From assembly GCA_002432025.1 (NCBI GenBank), contig DJFE01000019.1, forward strand, positions 196,877 through 213,821: 16,945 bases of DNA, in the 5' to 3' direction. Source of the DNA: Candidatus Avelusimicrobium stercoris (GTDB taxonomy: Bacteria > Elusimicrobiota > Elusimicrobia > Elusimicrobiales > Elusimicrobiaceae). Made by a program: the position numbers and the translations under genes. The notes under the pieces were generated by a model that was not told the origin of the DNA, searched no databases, and saw only the letters and a list, made by a program, of their open reading frames with translations. Of the stretch, positions 7,357 through 13,787 are shown one piece after another (within the stretch, counting starts at the first letter, position 1; the number at the start of each line of letters is the position of its first letter).

Positions 7357-7455
7357 GTCATCCTGGAAAGTCGTAGTCCAGGATCTGTCGTTATTAAAAA
7401 AGAGGAAAACAACAGATTCCCGAACGCTCCGCGCCGGCAGACACTCGGAAATGAC
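7357..7455. repeat. Cloverleaf repeat E1
   Basis: The 99-bp element runs from GTCAT (7357-7361) to ATGAC (7451-7455). Left hairpin: TCCTGGA (7361-7367) with TCCAGGA (7377-7383). Central stem: TCTGTCGTT (7384-7392) with AACAACAGA (7408-7416), one mismatch. Right hairpin: TTCCCGA (7417-7423) with TCGGAAA (7445-7451), one mismatch. It shares its right-hand loop (ACGCTCCGCGCCGGC) with E6. Confidence 0.85.
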
Positions 7456-7469
7456 GACTTTATGAAAAA

Positions 7470-7586
7470 AGAGGTCATCCTGAATTTAGTTCAGGATCTA
7501 CTGATTGTGTTGTTGTTTGTTGCTATTGAACCTTGACAGCAAACTACCCAAGATGTAGATTCTGAAACAAGTTCAGAATGACCTCT
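7470..7586. repeat. Cloverleaf repeat E2 (ATCTAC subtype)
   Basis: The basal stem AGAGGTCAT (7470-7478) pairs perfectly with ATGACCTCT (7578-7586). Inside it are the left hairpin CCTGAA-TTCAGG, the sequence ATCTAC, a loop of about 50 nt, GTAGAT, and the right hairpin TCTGAA-TTCAGA. The flanks are A-rich on the left and T-rich on the right, so the transcript could act as a terminator in either direction between the two convergent genes. Confidence 0.85.
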
Positions 7587-7618
7587 ATTTTTATATAGCC
7601 TTCCGACACTTTGCCCAC

Positions 7619-7657
7619 AAAAAAATCCCCGATACATAATGTACCGGGGATTTTTTT
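7619..7657 (-). terminator. Intrinsic terminator of the first pilin gene
   Basis: A run of A and TCCCCG (7619-7631) pairs with CGGGGA and a run of T (7645-7657); TACA/TGTA extends the stem inward past one A-C mismatch. It lies 15 bases past the minus-strand pilin stop and has T tracts in both orientations. Confidence 0.9.
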
Positions 7658-7671
7658 AACTACTTGTAGAA

Positions 7672-8163
7672 CTATTTGATTTCGCCTTGGGCATTACCGT
7701 TAGCAATAGATTTGCACATAGCGGTTGTCGTAGTTGAAGTATCAGTAGCAGTCTCTTTGCACTTGCGGGTAATAGCACCGTTATTAATATTTAATACAAT
7801 AGCATATTTATTATCACCCGAGGTAATCGCCGTACCTCCATTGGCACGTGTAGCATTTGCGGTGAAAGTAGTCGCCGAAGCAGCCGTAGCCGTTATCACA
7901 AAGTTCTTCGTGTTAACCGTAGAAACGGTATCAGAGCCCACACCTGGCAACTGAATATCCAACAGGCTCAAATCCGTCGTATAACTGCCCGTGCTCATTT
8001 TATAAATTTCTTCGGCATTGGCCAAGTTACCCAAGAGGGTAATGGCTTCCGTCGCGCGGGATTTTTCCACCGCTTTGGTGTATTGCGGCAACGCCACAGC
8101 GGACAGAATCCCGATAATCAACACTACTACCAAGAGTTCAATTAACGTGAAACCTTTCTTCAT
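7672..8163 (-). CDS. Type IV prepilin-like protein (first copy)
   Basis: A 163-residue prepilin with the short leader MKKG, cleaved before F5, and the hydrophobic helix FTLIELLVVVLIIGILSAVA. The conserved Glu is at position 5 of the mature chain. After cleavage and N-methylation by PilD it would enter a type IV pilus or a type II secretion pseudopilus. The globular part is Thr/Ala-rich and ends with a Cys pair (KCKE and MCKS) able to form the disulphide loop typical of such pilins. An AGGAG site (plus positions 8170-8174) precedes the ATG. No assembly genes are nearby. The subtype (major, minor or pseudopilin) cannot be fixed. Confidence 0.9.
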   Translation of the reverse strand: MKKGFTLIELLVVVLIIGILSAVALPQYTKAVEKSRATEAITLLGNLANAEEIYKMSTGSYTTDLSLLDIQLPGVGSDTVSTVNTKNFVITATAASATTFTANATRANGGTAITSGDNKYAIVLNINNGAITRKCKETATDTSTTTTAMCKSIANGNAQGEIK

Positions 8164-8213
8164 AATATTCTCCTATTGTCTTTTTTCCGCGCGCCCAAAC
8201 GCGCTACCTAAAT

Positions 8214-8242
8214 AGTTTAAATATATTTGAAAGCAATTTCAA
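8214..8242 (-). promoter_or_regulatory. Promoter of the first pilin gene
   Basis: On the minus strand TTGAAA (8242-8237), 17 nt, TAAACT (8219-8214). The leader would be about 45 nt and includes a G/C-rich dyad (GCGCGTTTGGGCGCGC) and the AGGAG site. No -24/-12 sigma-54 element was found. Confidence 0.5.
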
Positions 8243-8268
8243 GTATTTTTTTGCCTTAAAAACCAAAA

Positions 8269-8277
8269 TGCTATAAT
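8269..8277 (+). promoter_or_regulatory. Extended -10 of rbfA, leaderless configuration
   Basis: TGC plus TATAAT (8272-8277) lies 7 nt before the rbfA ATG at 8285, with no ribosome-binding site. The stretch TGCTATAATAAAGTATATG is one base different from that at 13773-13790 before the glycosyltransferase gene. Confidence 0.65.
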
Positions 8278-8284
8278 AAAGTAT

Positions 8285-8644
8285 ATGATAGACAGAATCA
8301 AACGTTTGGAAACCCTTTTTTTAGAAGAGATTAACACTCTCATCACCAAAATGGCCGCTAATGGCGATTTTGGCGGCTTTGTAACCATTACGGCGGTGCG
8401 CCTGTCCAAGGATTTGGCCAACGCTAAGGTGTATTTTTCCGTCTTCGGTTCCCCCGAGGACAGAAGAAAAACGCAAGACGCCCTTTCGCTTTTGCGCAAG
8501 GAAATCGGCGCTGACCTGCGCGGACGCTTACACTTAAAACGTATTCCTTCCTTTACGTTTGAATACGACGACACGCCGGAAAAAGCCTCCCGCGTGGAAG
8601 CCATTTTTCAAGTAATTGAAAAGGAAAAACAAAATGGAAAATAG
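8285..8644 (+). CDS. rbfA: Ribosome-binding factor A
   Basis: A 119-residue KH-type protein that helps mature the 30S subunit by binding 16S rRNA. The opening IDRIKRLETLFLEEINTLI, the central VTITAVRLSKDLANAKVYFSV strand-helix-strand and the segment LRKEIGADLRGRLHLKRIPSFTFEYDDT fit RbfA along its whole length. It is followed by nrnA, truB and ribF, the conserved bacterial order; nusA and infB, which often lie upstream, are absent from the window. Its 3' end overlaps nrnA by 11 bases. Its start codon is 7 nt after a -10 box. Confidence 0.9.
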   Translation: MIDRIKRLETLFLEEINTLITKMAANGDFGGFVTITAVRLSKDLANAKVYFSVFGSPEDRRKTQDALSLLRKEIGADLRGRLHLKRIPSFTFEYDDTPEKASRVEAIFQVIEKEKQNGK

Positions 8645-9629
8645 AGAAGCGAGCCTGGAAAAAATTTGGCAAGCCGTGCGCGCCGGAAAGAAATTTTTCA
8701 TCGCCGGGCACTTAAACCCGGACGGGGATTCCTTAGGCAGCACGCTTACGATGACCTCGCTTTTGGAACGCTTGGGCAAAGAGGTATATGCCTACTGCGC
8801 GCCCGCTATCGGAAATGATTTAAAATTTCTGCCGGGACTCTCTAAAATCCACGTCGGCGTTCTGCCGGAAAACCCCGATTTTGACACCGTTATTTTACTG
8901 GAATGCTCCGACCGCAAACGCGGCGGCGATTTGGAAAGCGTACTCAGCCAAGCCAAAACGCTGATTAACATTGACCACCACTTGGTGAGCGACGATTACG
9001 GCGACCTGAATCACATTGATTCCGTGGCTTCCTCCACCGCTGAAATTATTTTCCAATTTTTTGAAGCCTCCGGCGAGGATAATTTGCTCCCTACGCCCGA
9101 TGAGGCCACCTGCCTCTATACCGGCTTGGTTACCGACACGGGGCGTTTTGTCCACTCCAACACCACCGCCGAAGCCCTGCGCGTGGGCTCCGCCTTGGTA
9201 GCCTTGGGGGCGGACGTAAACCAAATCAACCAAGTGATTTACTTTACCAAATCTTACATTGAGTTAAAACTCTTGGGCCGCGCGCTGGAAAAAATGGAAA
9301 TGCGCTTTGACAATAAGTACAGCCAAATTATTCTTACGCACCACGATTTTGAAGCCTTTGGCGCTACTCCCGCCCAAACGCAGGGGATTGTCAGCCAACC
9401 GACGATGATTCCCGGCGTGGAGGTTTCCGCCCTTATTAAAGAGGAGCCGGACAAGGTGTCCGTCAATTTGCGTTCCCGCGGAAGCGTGGACGTGAGCCGT
9501 ATCGCCCAAACCTTTGGCGGCGGCGGGCACGCGCGGGCCTCGGGCTTTAAAGTTACGGGCAAGAACGTAGCACAAGTGGCCGACGAACTGGCCGAAGTGG
9601 TATTAGATGTCGTTAAAAAACTTGCCTGA
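8634..9629 (+). CDS. nrnA: DHH-family oligoribonuclease / pAp phosphatase
   Basis: A 331-residue DHH/DHHA1 phosphoesterase that degrades very short RNAs (nanoRNA) and dephosphorylates pAp. Motif I is HLNPDGDSLGS (26-36), motif II ends ECSD (90-93), motif III is DHH at 114-116 and motif IV is TGLVTDTGRF. The C-terminal DHHA1 domain has the glycine-rich GGGGHARASGF. Its location between rbfA and truB is the usual one. The ATG at 8634 has AAGGA about 8 nt upstream and is preferred over an in-frame TTG at 8616. It overlaps rbfA at one end and truB (by 23 bases) at the other, so translation is tightly coupled. Confidence 0.92.
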   Translation: MENREASLEKIWQAVRAGKKFFIAGHLNPDGDSLGSTLTMTSLLERLGKEVYAYCAPAIGNDLKFLPGLSKIHVGVLPENPDFDTVILLECSDRKRGGDLESVLSQAKTLINIDHHLVSDDYGDLNHIDSVASSTAEIIFQFFEASGEDNLLPTPDEATCLYTGLVTDTGRFVHSNTTAEALRVGSALVALGADVNQINQVIYFTKSYIELKLLGRALEKMEMRFDNKYSQIILTHHDFEAFGATPAQTQGIVSQPTMIPGVEVSALIKEEPDKVSVNLRSRGSVDVSRIAQTFGGGGHARASGFKVTGKNVAQVADELAEVVLDVVKKLA

Positions 9630-10323
9630 ACCGCAGAAGAGCGGCCTTTTGCTGATTGATAAACCGGCGGATTTTTCTTCGCACGACATTATTGCCGTGT
9701 GCCGCCGGGTTTTAAAAACCAAAAAAATCGGCCACAGCGGCACCCTGGACCCAATGGCCACTGGGCTTTTGATTTTGCTTATCGGGCGCGAAGCCACCAA
9801 ACAACAAACCGCCTTTTTAACCCTTTCCAAAACTTACTGCGCCGTATTAAAACTGGGCACGGAAACCGACACCTGGGACGCACACGGCGACGAGGTAAAC
9901 CAACTCCCCGTTCCTCCGCTTACCCAAGCGCAAGTGGAAGAAGCCGCAAAAAAACTTTCCGGCCTTATCCGCCAGCCGATTCCGTTTTTCAGCGCCAAAA
10001 AAATCGGCGGCGAGCATATGTACGAACTCGCCCGCAAAGGCAAAGAAATGGAACGCCGCTACAACGAAGTTTCCGTGGAGTGGCGCAAAGTTCAACTGAC
10101 CAAGCCGGACGAAATTGAATTTACCGTACATTGCTCGTGCGGCACTTATGTACGCTCGCTGGGCTTTTTGCTTGCGCAAAAACTGGGTACGACAGGGCAT
10201 TTAACCGCTTTAAGAAGGCTTGAAATCGGCCCGTACAGCGTGCAAAACGCCTTTGACGGCAACTTGTTAAAGGGCTGTGAAACCGCCGCGCTCTACGCGC
10301 ACGTGGAGCCCGTAAACGTATGA
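9607..10323 (+). CDS. truB: tRNA pseudouridine-55 synthase
   Basis: A 238-residue enzyme that makes pseudouridine 55 in the T loop of tRNAs. LLLIDKPADFSSHDII (14-29) is the N-terminal family signature. GHSGTLDPMATGLL contains the catalytic Asp, here D48, the same number as in E. coli. The later SCGTYVRSLG motif (RNA and substrate binding) is intact. The length is short because the C-terminal PUA-type extension is minimal, as in some shorter TruB proteins. It overlaps nrnA by 23 bases and ribF by 4 (ATGA). Confidence 0.95.
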   Translation: MSLKNLPEPQKSGLLLIDKPADFSSHDIIAVCRRVLKTKKIGHSGTLDPMATGLLILLIGREATKQQTAFLTLSKTYCAVLKLGTETDTWDAHGDEVNQLPVPPLTQAQVEEAAKKLSGLIRQPIPFFSAKKIGGEHMYELARKGKEMERRYNEVSVEWRKVQLTKPDEIEFTVHCSCGTYVRSLGFLLAQKLGTTGHLTALRRLEIGPYSVQNAFDGNLLKGCETAALYAHVEPVNV

Positions 10324-11231
10324 AACGCAAACATTTTATCACTATCGGCACTTTTGACGGCGTTCACACCGGGCACCGCCATTTGTTCAGCCATTTGGAA
10401 ACCTTGGCCGCCGGGGCTTTGTTAAAGCCGCTAGCTCTTTATTTTCCGCTCCCCCCCAAAACATTGCTTTCCGAACACCCGGAAATGAGTGTTCTAACCT
10501 TGCCCAAAGAAAAAAAGCGGCTCTTGAAAGCGGCGGGGCTACCCGCAGAAGCGCTTGATTTTAAAGTATGCCGGGATATGCCCGCGCAGGATTTTTTTGG
10601 GCAGACCTTGCTTGAAAAGTACCAAATGGGCGGGCTCCTTGTCGGACCGGACTTTGCCTTTGGGAAAAACCGCCAAGGCGGGATAGATTTTTTACGCGCG
10701 GAGTGCGCCAAATATAAAATCCCCTTTTCTGTGGCGGATTTTTACCGTGCGGGCGGAGAGAAAATTTCCTCCTCGCTTATCCGCAAGGTACTGGCACAGG
10801 GAGACATCAGGCTGGCTAATACGCTGTTAGGCCGGCCGTATGAACTTTCCGGCGTGGTGGTAAAGGGCCACAAATTAGGCCGCAAATTGGGCTTTCCTAC
10901 GGCTAATTTGGATACGGGCATTTACAAGATTTTGCCGCTGGGCGTATTTGCTGTAAAGGTACGCGTAGGGCGCAAACTCTACGACGGATTTTGCAACATC
11001 GGCTTCCGCCCGACCGTCAACACGCTGCACACCGTTTTGCCGCTGGTAGAGGTGAATATCTTTGATTTCCGCCAAAGCATTTACGGACGCCAAATAACCA
11101 TTTGGTTTGCGGACAAACTGCGCGAGGAAACCAAGTTCAGCGGATTAGAAGCATTAGTCAGCCAATTAAAGCAGGACCGCGAGGAAGCCCGCAAAAAACT
11201 GCAAGGCTTTTTGGTGCAACAACCAATCTAA
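10320..11231 (+). CDS. ribF: Bifunctional riboflavin kinase / FAD synthetase
   Basis: A 303-residue protein converting riboflavin to FMN and then FAD. The N-terminal nucleotidyltransferase has GTFDGVHTGHRHL (10-22) and the later ISSSLIRKVL motif. The C-terminal flavokinase begins at LLGRPYELSGVVVKGHKLGR, continues with GFPTANLD, and includes the VEVNIFDF strand with the catalytic Glu. The N-terminal domain is a little short but keeps all motifs. It overlaps truB through ATGA. It is the last gene of the rbfA run; rpsO, a common next gene, is not present. A repeat island starts 27 bases after its stop. Confidence 0.95.
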   Translation: MKRKHFITIGTFDGVHTGHRHLFSHLETLAAGALLKPLALYFPLPPKTLLSEHPEMSVLTLPKEKKRLLKAAGLPAEALDFKVCRDMPAQDFFGQTLLEKYQMGGLLVGPDFAFGKNRQGGIDFLRAECAKYKIPFSVADFYRAGGEKISSSLIRKVLAQGDIRLANTLLGRPYELSGVVVKGHKLGRKLGFPTANLDTGIYKILPLGVFAVKVRVGRKLYDGFCNIGFRPTVNTLHTVLPLVEVNIFDFRQSIYGRQITIWFADKLREETKFSGLEALVSQLKQDREEARKKLQGFLVQQPI

Positions 11232-11257
11232 CAAAAAATACCACAATAAAAATAAAA

Positions 11258-11300
11258 GTCATTCTGAACTTGTTTCAGAATCTACCTCTTGGGTAGTTGT
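11258..11300. repeat. Repeat half E3, 5' part
   Basis: GTCAT (11258-11262), the perfect hairpin ATTCTGAA (11261-11268) with TTCAGAAT (11274-11281), then ATCTACC-TCTT-GGGTAG. It shares the ATCTAC...CTTGGGT tract with E2 (right arm, reversed) and E7. It breaks off where the complete element E4 begins. Confidence 0.75.
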
Positions 11301-11301
11301 C

Positions 11302-11398
11302 GTCATCCTGGAAAGTCAGCCGACGCGGAGCGTTCTAGGATCTGTTGTTATTAAAAAAGGAAAACAACGGATACTGGACAGAAACATTCCAGTATGAC
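11302..11398. repeat. Cloverleaf repeat E4
   Basis: A 97-bp complete element from GTCAT (11302) to ATGAC (11398). Left hairpin CCTGGAA...TTCTAGG, central stem ATCTGTTGTT with AACAACGGAT, right hairpin ACTGGA-CAGAAACAT-TCCAGT. The CAGAAAC loop is shared with E5, whose stem differs on both sides. Confidence 0.85.
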
Positions 11399-11407
11399 TT
11401 TCTTAAA

Positions 11408-11457
11408 TAACAACCACTACGTTCCTGAAACCCCGCGGGCCGCCAGTTTAGGATGAC
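11408..11457. repeat. Repeat half E3, 3' part
   Basis: AACAAC is followed by the hairpin TCCTGAAAC (11423-11431) with GTTTAGGA (11446-11453, one-base bulge), ending in ATGAC (11453-11457). The loop CCCCGCGGGCCGCC is the reverse complement type of the left loop of E6. It may be the other half of E3, split by E4: AAAA before the 5' GTCAT matches the T run after this ATGAC. Confidence 0.6.
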
Positions 11458-11476
11458 CTTTTTTGATAGGGCACGC

Positions 11477-11507
11477 CCCAGTAAGTTTAAAACCCTGGGA
11501 TAACTTT
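11477..11507 (+). terminator. Weak terminator-like hairpin past the repeat island
   Basis: CCCAG (11477-11481) pairs with CTGGG (11495-11499), followed by ATAACTTTTT. The stem is only 5 bp with a 13-nt loop, so it is a weak candidate terminator for readthrough from ribF. Confidence 0.3.
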
Positions 11508-11532
11508 TTATTTGCCTTCTTTTCACTCCATT

Positions 11533-11562
11533 AAAAAACCCCGCGCTTGGCGGGGCTTTTTA
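11533..11562 (-). terminator. Intrinsic terminator of the membrane protein gene
   Basis: CCCCGC (11539-11544) pairs with GCGGGG (11550-11555), flanked by six A on the left and C plus a T run on the right. It stands 20 bases past the stop of the minus-strand gene and can serve both directions. Confidence 0.85.
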
Positions 11563-11581
11563 TTCACTAAAACAACTTATC

Positions 11582-11857
11582 TTATTCAGCGTCTTCCTCG
11601 TTATAATTGCGCACAAAGAGCACAATATACGCCAGCCAAGTGGCCCCGAAAAAGATAAAAAAGCAGTAGGAAAACCACCACAACTTATTAAGCGGGTTGT
11701 AATCCGTCATAAGGGAATCCCATAACAGGGAACCCAAAATTACCGCCAAGTACCCCCACACGCACAGCGCCAGGAGTTTTAACAATGAGTCAAACGTGCC
11801 GACGATAAAACCCTTTTCGGCATACGGTTTTTTTAAATAAGAAATAATCGCTTGCAT
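11582..11857 (-). CDS. Small two-helix membrane protein of unknown function
   Basis: A 91-residue protein with two predicted transmembrane segments (about residues 24-46 and 61-82), aromatic-rich in the second (WWFSYCFFIFFGATWLAYIV). A basic N-terminus and an acidic C-terminal tail NYNEEDAE suggest that both ends face the cytoplasm. No family is recognised. A well-formed promoter places its ATG only 6 nt after the -10, so the message should be leaderless, and a terminator follows. It is therefore a single-gene transcription unit. Confidence 0.75.
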   Translation of the reverse strand: MQAIISYLKKPYAEKGFIVGTFDSLLKLLALCVWGYLAVILGSLLWDSLMTDYNPLNKLWWFSYCFFIFFGATWLAYIVLFVRNYNEEDAE

Positions 11858-11863
11858 AAAACT

Positions 11864-11892
11864 ATTCTATTCTCCCTTTATTAAATTGTCAA
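11864..11892 (-). promoter_or_regulatory. Near-consensus promoter, leaderless configuration
   Basis: Read on the minus strand: TTGACA (11892-11887), a 17-nt spacer, TAGAAT (11869-11864), then six bases to ATG at 11857. The GGGAG inside the spacer lies upstream of the predicted transcription start and so would not be in the mRNA. Confidence 0.75.
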
Positions 11893-11893
11893 G

Positions 11894-12688
11894 TTATTGC
11901 TGCATTGCCGGGTCCGTGGCGTTATAGCCAAAGCCTTGGTCAGAGGCTAATGTCGGGTCCGTAAAGCCGGCTGGGGCGGCGCCGTCTGCGCTATATGCGG
12001 GGGTAGCCGCGTTCAGGTCCGCTTCAAAATCGTTGCCGGAAGAAGTAGCCGTTTGCGTGGAATAGGTTTCCGGCATATAGTTGGGGTTATACGCGTCCGG
12101 CGCGTTGTTTGCCTGCGGGGTTACGGAATAGGCCTGCGCCAATTCGTCCGGCTCTGGCTGCTGGGCAACCTCTTTCATATAGCGTTTGGCCTTGGTTTGG
12201 CGCGCCAAAAGGCCCGCCTTGGTTTCGTTAGCCAAGGTTACTTTTTGCTCTGCGGACATTGTGCGGGCCGGCTTTTCCTGCGCGGCTTTGGCTTGTTGTT
12301 CGGCCTGCAAGAGTGCCTGTTTTTTCTGCGCTTCTTCCAGCGCGATTTTTTCCTGCTCGCTTAACGTATCATTTGTGAAAGCGGGGAATTTGGACGTATC
12401 CACATAATTTTGCGAAACGGCTACGCCGTCTTTATCAAAATACACTTGCTTGCGCTGTTTTTCAGCCTCGGTTGAGGCGTCAGCGGGCTTGGCGGACGAA
12501 ACGCCGTAATACACCACTTCCGGCCCCGGGGCAACAGGCGCGGCCTGTTCCGGCGTTAAGCAATATTGCACGCGCTGGCGGGTAGTAGCGTCTTGGTGCG
12601 CATCCACGCGGGTTTCGCAAGTGGAAGCGCAAAACGCCGGCAATGCGGCGCTAAAAAGCACAAAAAAAGAAGCGAAGGTTTTTTTCAT
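11894..12688 (-). CDS. Secreted, coiled-coil and low-complexity protein of unknown function
   Basis: A 264-residue protein with a classical signal peptide (MKKTFASFFVLFSAALPAFC, cleavage near ALPAFCAS at about 19-21). The mature N-terminus has a Cys pair around a polar segment (TCETRVDAHQDATTRQRVQYC). A Glu/Gln/Ala/Lys-rich helix with heptad character spans about 120-200. The tail (about 205-264) is rich in Asn, Ala, Tyr, Thr and Pro and is probably disordered. No family is recognised. The start at 12688 is chosen for the signal peptide and a GGAG site 6 nt upstream; an extension to 12760 has neither. It may be a structural or surface protein, but this is only a guess. Confidence 0.7.
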   Translation of the reverse strand: MKKTFASFFVLFSAALPAFCASTCETRVDAHQDATTRQRVQYCLTPEQAAPVAPGPEVVYYGVSSAKPADASTEAEKQRKQVYFDKDGVAVSQNYVDTSKFPAFTNDTLSEQEKIALEEAQKKQALLQAEQQAKAAQEKPARTMSAEQKVTLANETKAGLLARQTKAKRYMKEVAQQPEPDELAQAYSVTPQANNAPDAYNPNYMPETYSTQTATSSGNDFEADLNAATPAYSADGAAPAGFTDPTLASDQGFGYNATDPAMQQ

Positions 12689-12786
12689 ATTTATCTCCGT
12701 ACCTTTATGATAGTACATTTTGGGGCGTTTTGCACGAAAATCAGCCCGATTTTTCCCCATACAATTGGGCTGGGTTCAAAATCTAC

Positions 12787-12817
12787 GAAAAACGCCCTCT
12801 GCTAATGCAAAGGGCGT
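12787..12817 (-). terminator. Terminator after the CAU tRNA
   Basis: ACGCCCT (12792-12798) pairs with AGGGCGT (12811-12817); TGC/GCA extends the stem beyond one mismatch. On the minus strand the hairpin is followed by five T. It lies 6 bases past the tRNA 3' end. Confidence 0.85.
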
Positions 12818-12823
12818 AAAAAA

Positions 12824-12897
12824 TGTCACCGGGTGGGCTCGAACCACCGACCTAGCGCTTATGAAACGCTCGCTCTAACCAACTGAGCTACGGTGAC
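12824..12897 (-). tRNA. tRNA with CAU anticodon (elongator Met, or Ile2)
   Basis: A 74-nt cloverleaf on the minus strand: perfect acceptor stem GTCACCG/CGGTGAC, D stem GCTC/GAGC, anticodon stem AGCGT/GCGCT with loop TTCATAA (anticodon CAT at 12863-12861), T stem GGTGG/CCACC with TTCGAGC, discriminator A. CCA is not encoded. It lacks the unpaired first position and the three G-C pairs of initiator tRNA, so it is not tRNA-fMet. Elongator Met is more likely, but a CAU tRNA modified by TilS to read AUA cannot be excluded. Confidence 0.95.
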
Positions 12898-12914
12898 GTA
12901 AATCTTGTATATTT

Positions 12915-12944
12915 ATTATAACAAAACAAACACCGTTTGCGCAA
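12915..12944 (-). promoter_or_regulatory. Promoter of the CAU tRNA
   Basis: On the minus strand TTGCGC (12944-12939), 18 nt, TATAAT (12920-12915), starting about 10 nt before the mature tRNA. The perfect palindrome GTTTGCGCAAAC (12935-12946) overlaps the -35. Confidence 0.5.
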
Positions 12945-12973
12945 ACTTTTTTATTTTCCCGTCGGAGAAATGC

Positions 12974-13570
12974 TTAATCCACCATTGAATAAATATTCAG
13001 TTTTTCGGGAATTTTGGCGCTTTTGGCGGTGTTAAAATCCTTTTCCGCCAAGTCTGTTTTGCCCATTTTCATATACACGGCCCCGCGCGCGTTGTACACC
13101 TCGGCCGCCGGGCGCAGGTTAATCACAGACGTATAATCCCGCACGGCATCTTCGTAGCGGTCCAGCATAAAGTTCACACCGCCACGGCTGAAAAAGATTT
13201 CCACCTTGTCCGGCTTTAAACTGGAAGCCAAATTCAGCACGCTTAACGCGTTTTCAAAATCCCCCTTGGCCGCCAAGGTGCTGGCGTAGGCGGTATAAGC
13301 GTCCACCTGATAGGGGTTATCTTGCAGGACACGCAAAAAATCCTTTTCTGCCAAGTCGTATTCGCCTAAAAAGAAATACACCGACCCGCGCGAAGCGTAT
13401 CCCTCCAAGTTATCCGGGTTTAATTTTAACGCTTGCGTATAGGCCTTAATGGCTTTATTCGCGCGGCCGTCTTTAAAATACCCGTCGCCGCGAAGTAAAT
13501 ATTCGCTAGACGTGGGCAGGGTGGTACACGCCGCCACCAGGAAAGGGAACAGGAATAAAAGTTTCTTCAT
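12974..13570 (-). CDS. TPR-repeat lipoprotein
   Basis: A 198-residue protein with a lipoprotein signal; the lipobox is L11-V12-A13-A14-C15. It is followed by four to five tetratricopeptide repeats from about residue 22 to the end. Clear repeat signatures include KAIKAYTQALKLNPDNLEGYASRGSVYF, here split as positions 39-66, LGEYDLAEKDFLRVLQDNP (68-86), KGDFENALSVLNLASSLKP and RYEDAVRDYTSVINLRP. TPR lipoproteins act as protein-binding scaffolds at the outer membrane, for example in pilus assembly (PilF/PilW type) or envelope machinery; a link to the nearby pilins is only inferred. It has an AGGAGG site 5 nt before the ATG and a TGCTATAAT promoter. Confidence 0.9.
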   Translation of the reverse strand: MKKLLFLFPFLVAACTTLPTSSEYLLRGDGYFKDGRANKAIKAYTQALKLNPDNLEGYASRGSVYFFLGEYDLAEKDFLRVLQDNPYQVDAYTAYASTLAAKGDFENALSVLNLASSLKPDKVEIFFSRGGVNFMLDRYEDAVRDYTSVINLRPAAEVYNARGAVYMKMGKTDLAEKDFNTAKSAKIPEKLNIYSMVD

Positions 13571-13591
13571 AGTATCCTCCTAGATGCCAAA

Positions 13592-13600
13592 ATTATAGCA
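13592..13600 (-). promoter_or_regulatory. Extended -10 promoter of the TPR lipoprotein
   Basis: Minus-strand TGC plus TATAAT (13597-13592). Unlike the leaderless cases, this is followed by a leader of about 15 nt with a full AGGAGG site (13581-13576). Confidence 0.65.
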
Positions 13601-13717
13601 CATTGGGCCCATTTTTTTCTAGGTACTTATTTTAAAAAAAATAGGTCCAAAGACCCTGTTTTTAGGTCCCTGTAAGTGGTAATCTATTAATATAGAAGAC
13701 GATTTCCTTTTCATCCA

Positions 13718-13760
13718 AACCGCAGTAGTCCCAAACCCTGCTACTGCGGTTCCCCTTTTT
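13718..13760 (+). terminator. Strong hairpin upstream of the glycosyltransferase operon
   Basis: AACCGCAGTAG (13718-13728) pairs perfectly over 11 bp with CTACTGCGGTT (13741-13751) around a 12-nt loop, followed by CCCC and TTTTT. It looks like a terminator, though the T run is displaced by four C. No protein gene ends before it on the plus strand, so it may end a small RNA from the 13571-13717 interval. Confidence 0.55.
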
Positions 13761-13772
13761 ATATAAGGCAAA

Positions 13773-13781
13773 TGCTATAAT
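13773..13781 (+). promoter_or_regulatory. Extended -10 of the glycosyltransferase operon, leaderless configuration
   Basis: TGC plus TATAAT (13776-13781), then AAGTAT and ATG at 13788. The 6-nt gap and lack of a ribosome-binding site predict a leaderless message. Confidence 0.65.
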
Positions 13782-13787
13782 AAGTAT

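Noticed and set aside
7357..7586. CRISPR array
   Set aside because: The repeats are not identical, not evenly spaced, and are imperfect palindromic elements with modular arms; no cas genes are present.
8616..8633. TTG start at 8616 for nrnA
   Set aside because: The ATG at 8634 has a well-spaced AAGGA site and gives the usual N-terminal length.
11102..11296. Plus-strand open frame running through the repeat after ribF
   Set aside because: It overlaps ribF in another frame, and its C-terminal peptide (VILNLFQNLPLG) is just the translated repeat.
12053..12407. Plus-strand open frames opposite the secreted protein
   Set aside because: They are reverse-complement shadows of a Gln/Ala/Glu-rich coding region and have no promoter or ribosome-binding site.
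12824..12897. Initiator tRNA-fMet
   Set aside because: Position 1-72 is a normal G-C pair and the anticodon stem lacks the three consecutive G-C pairs of initiator tRNA.
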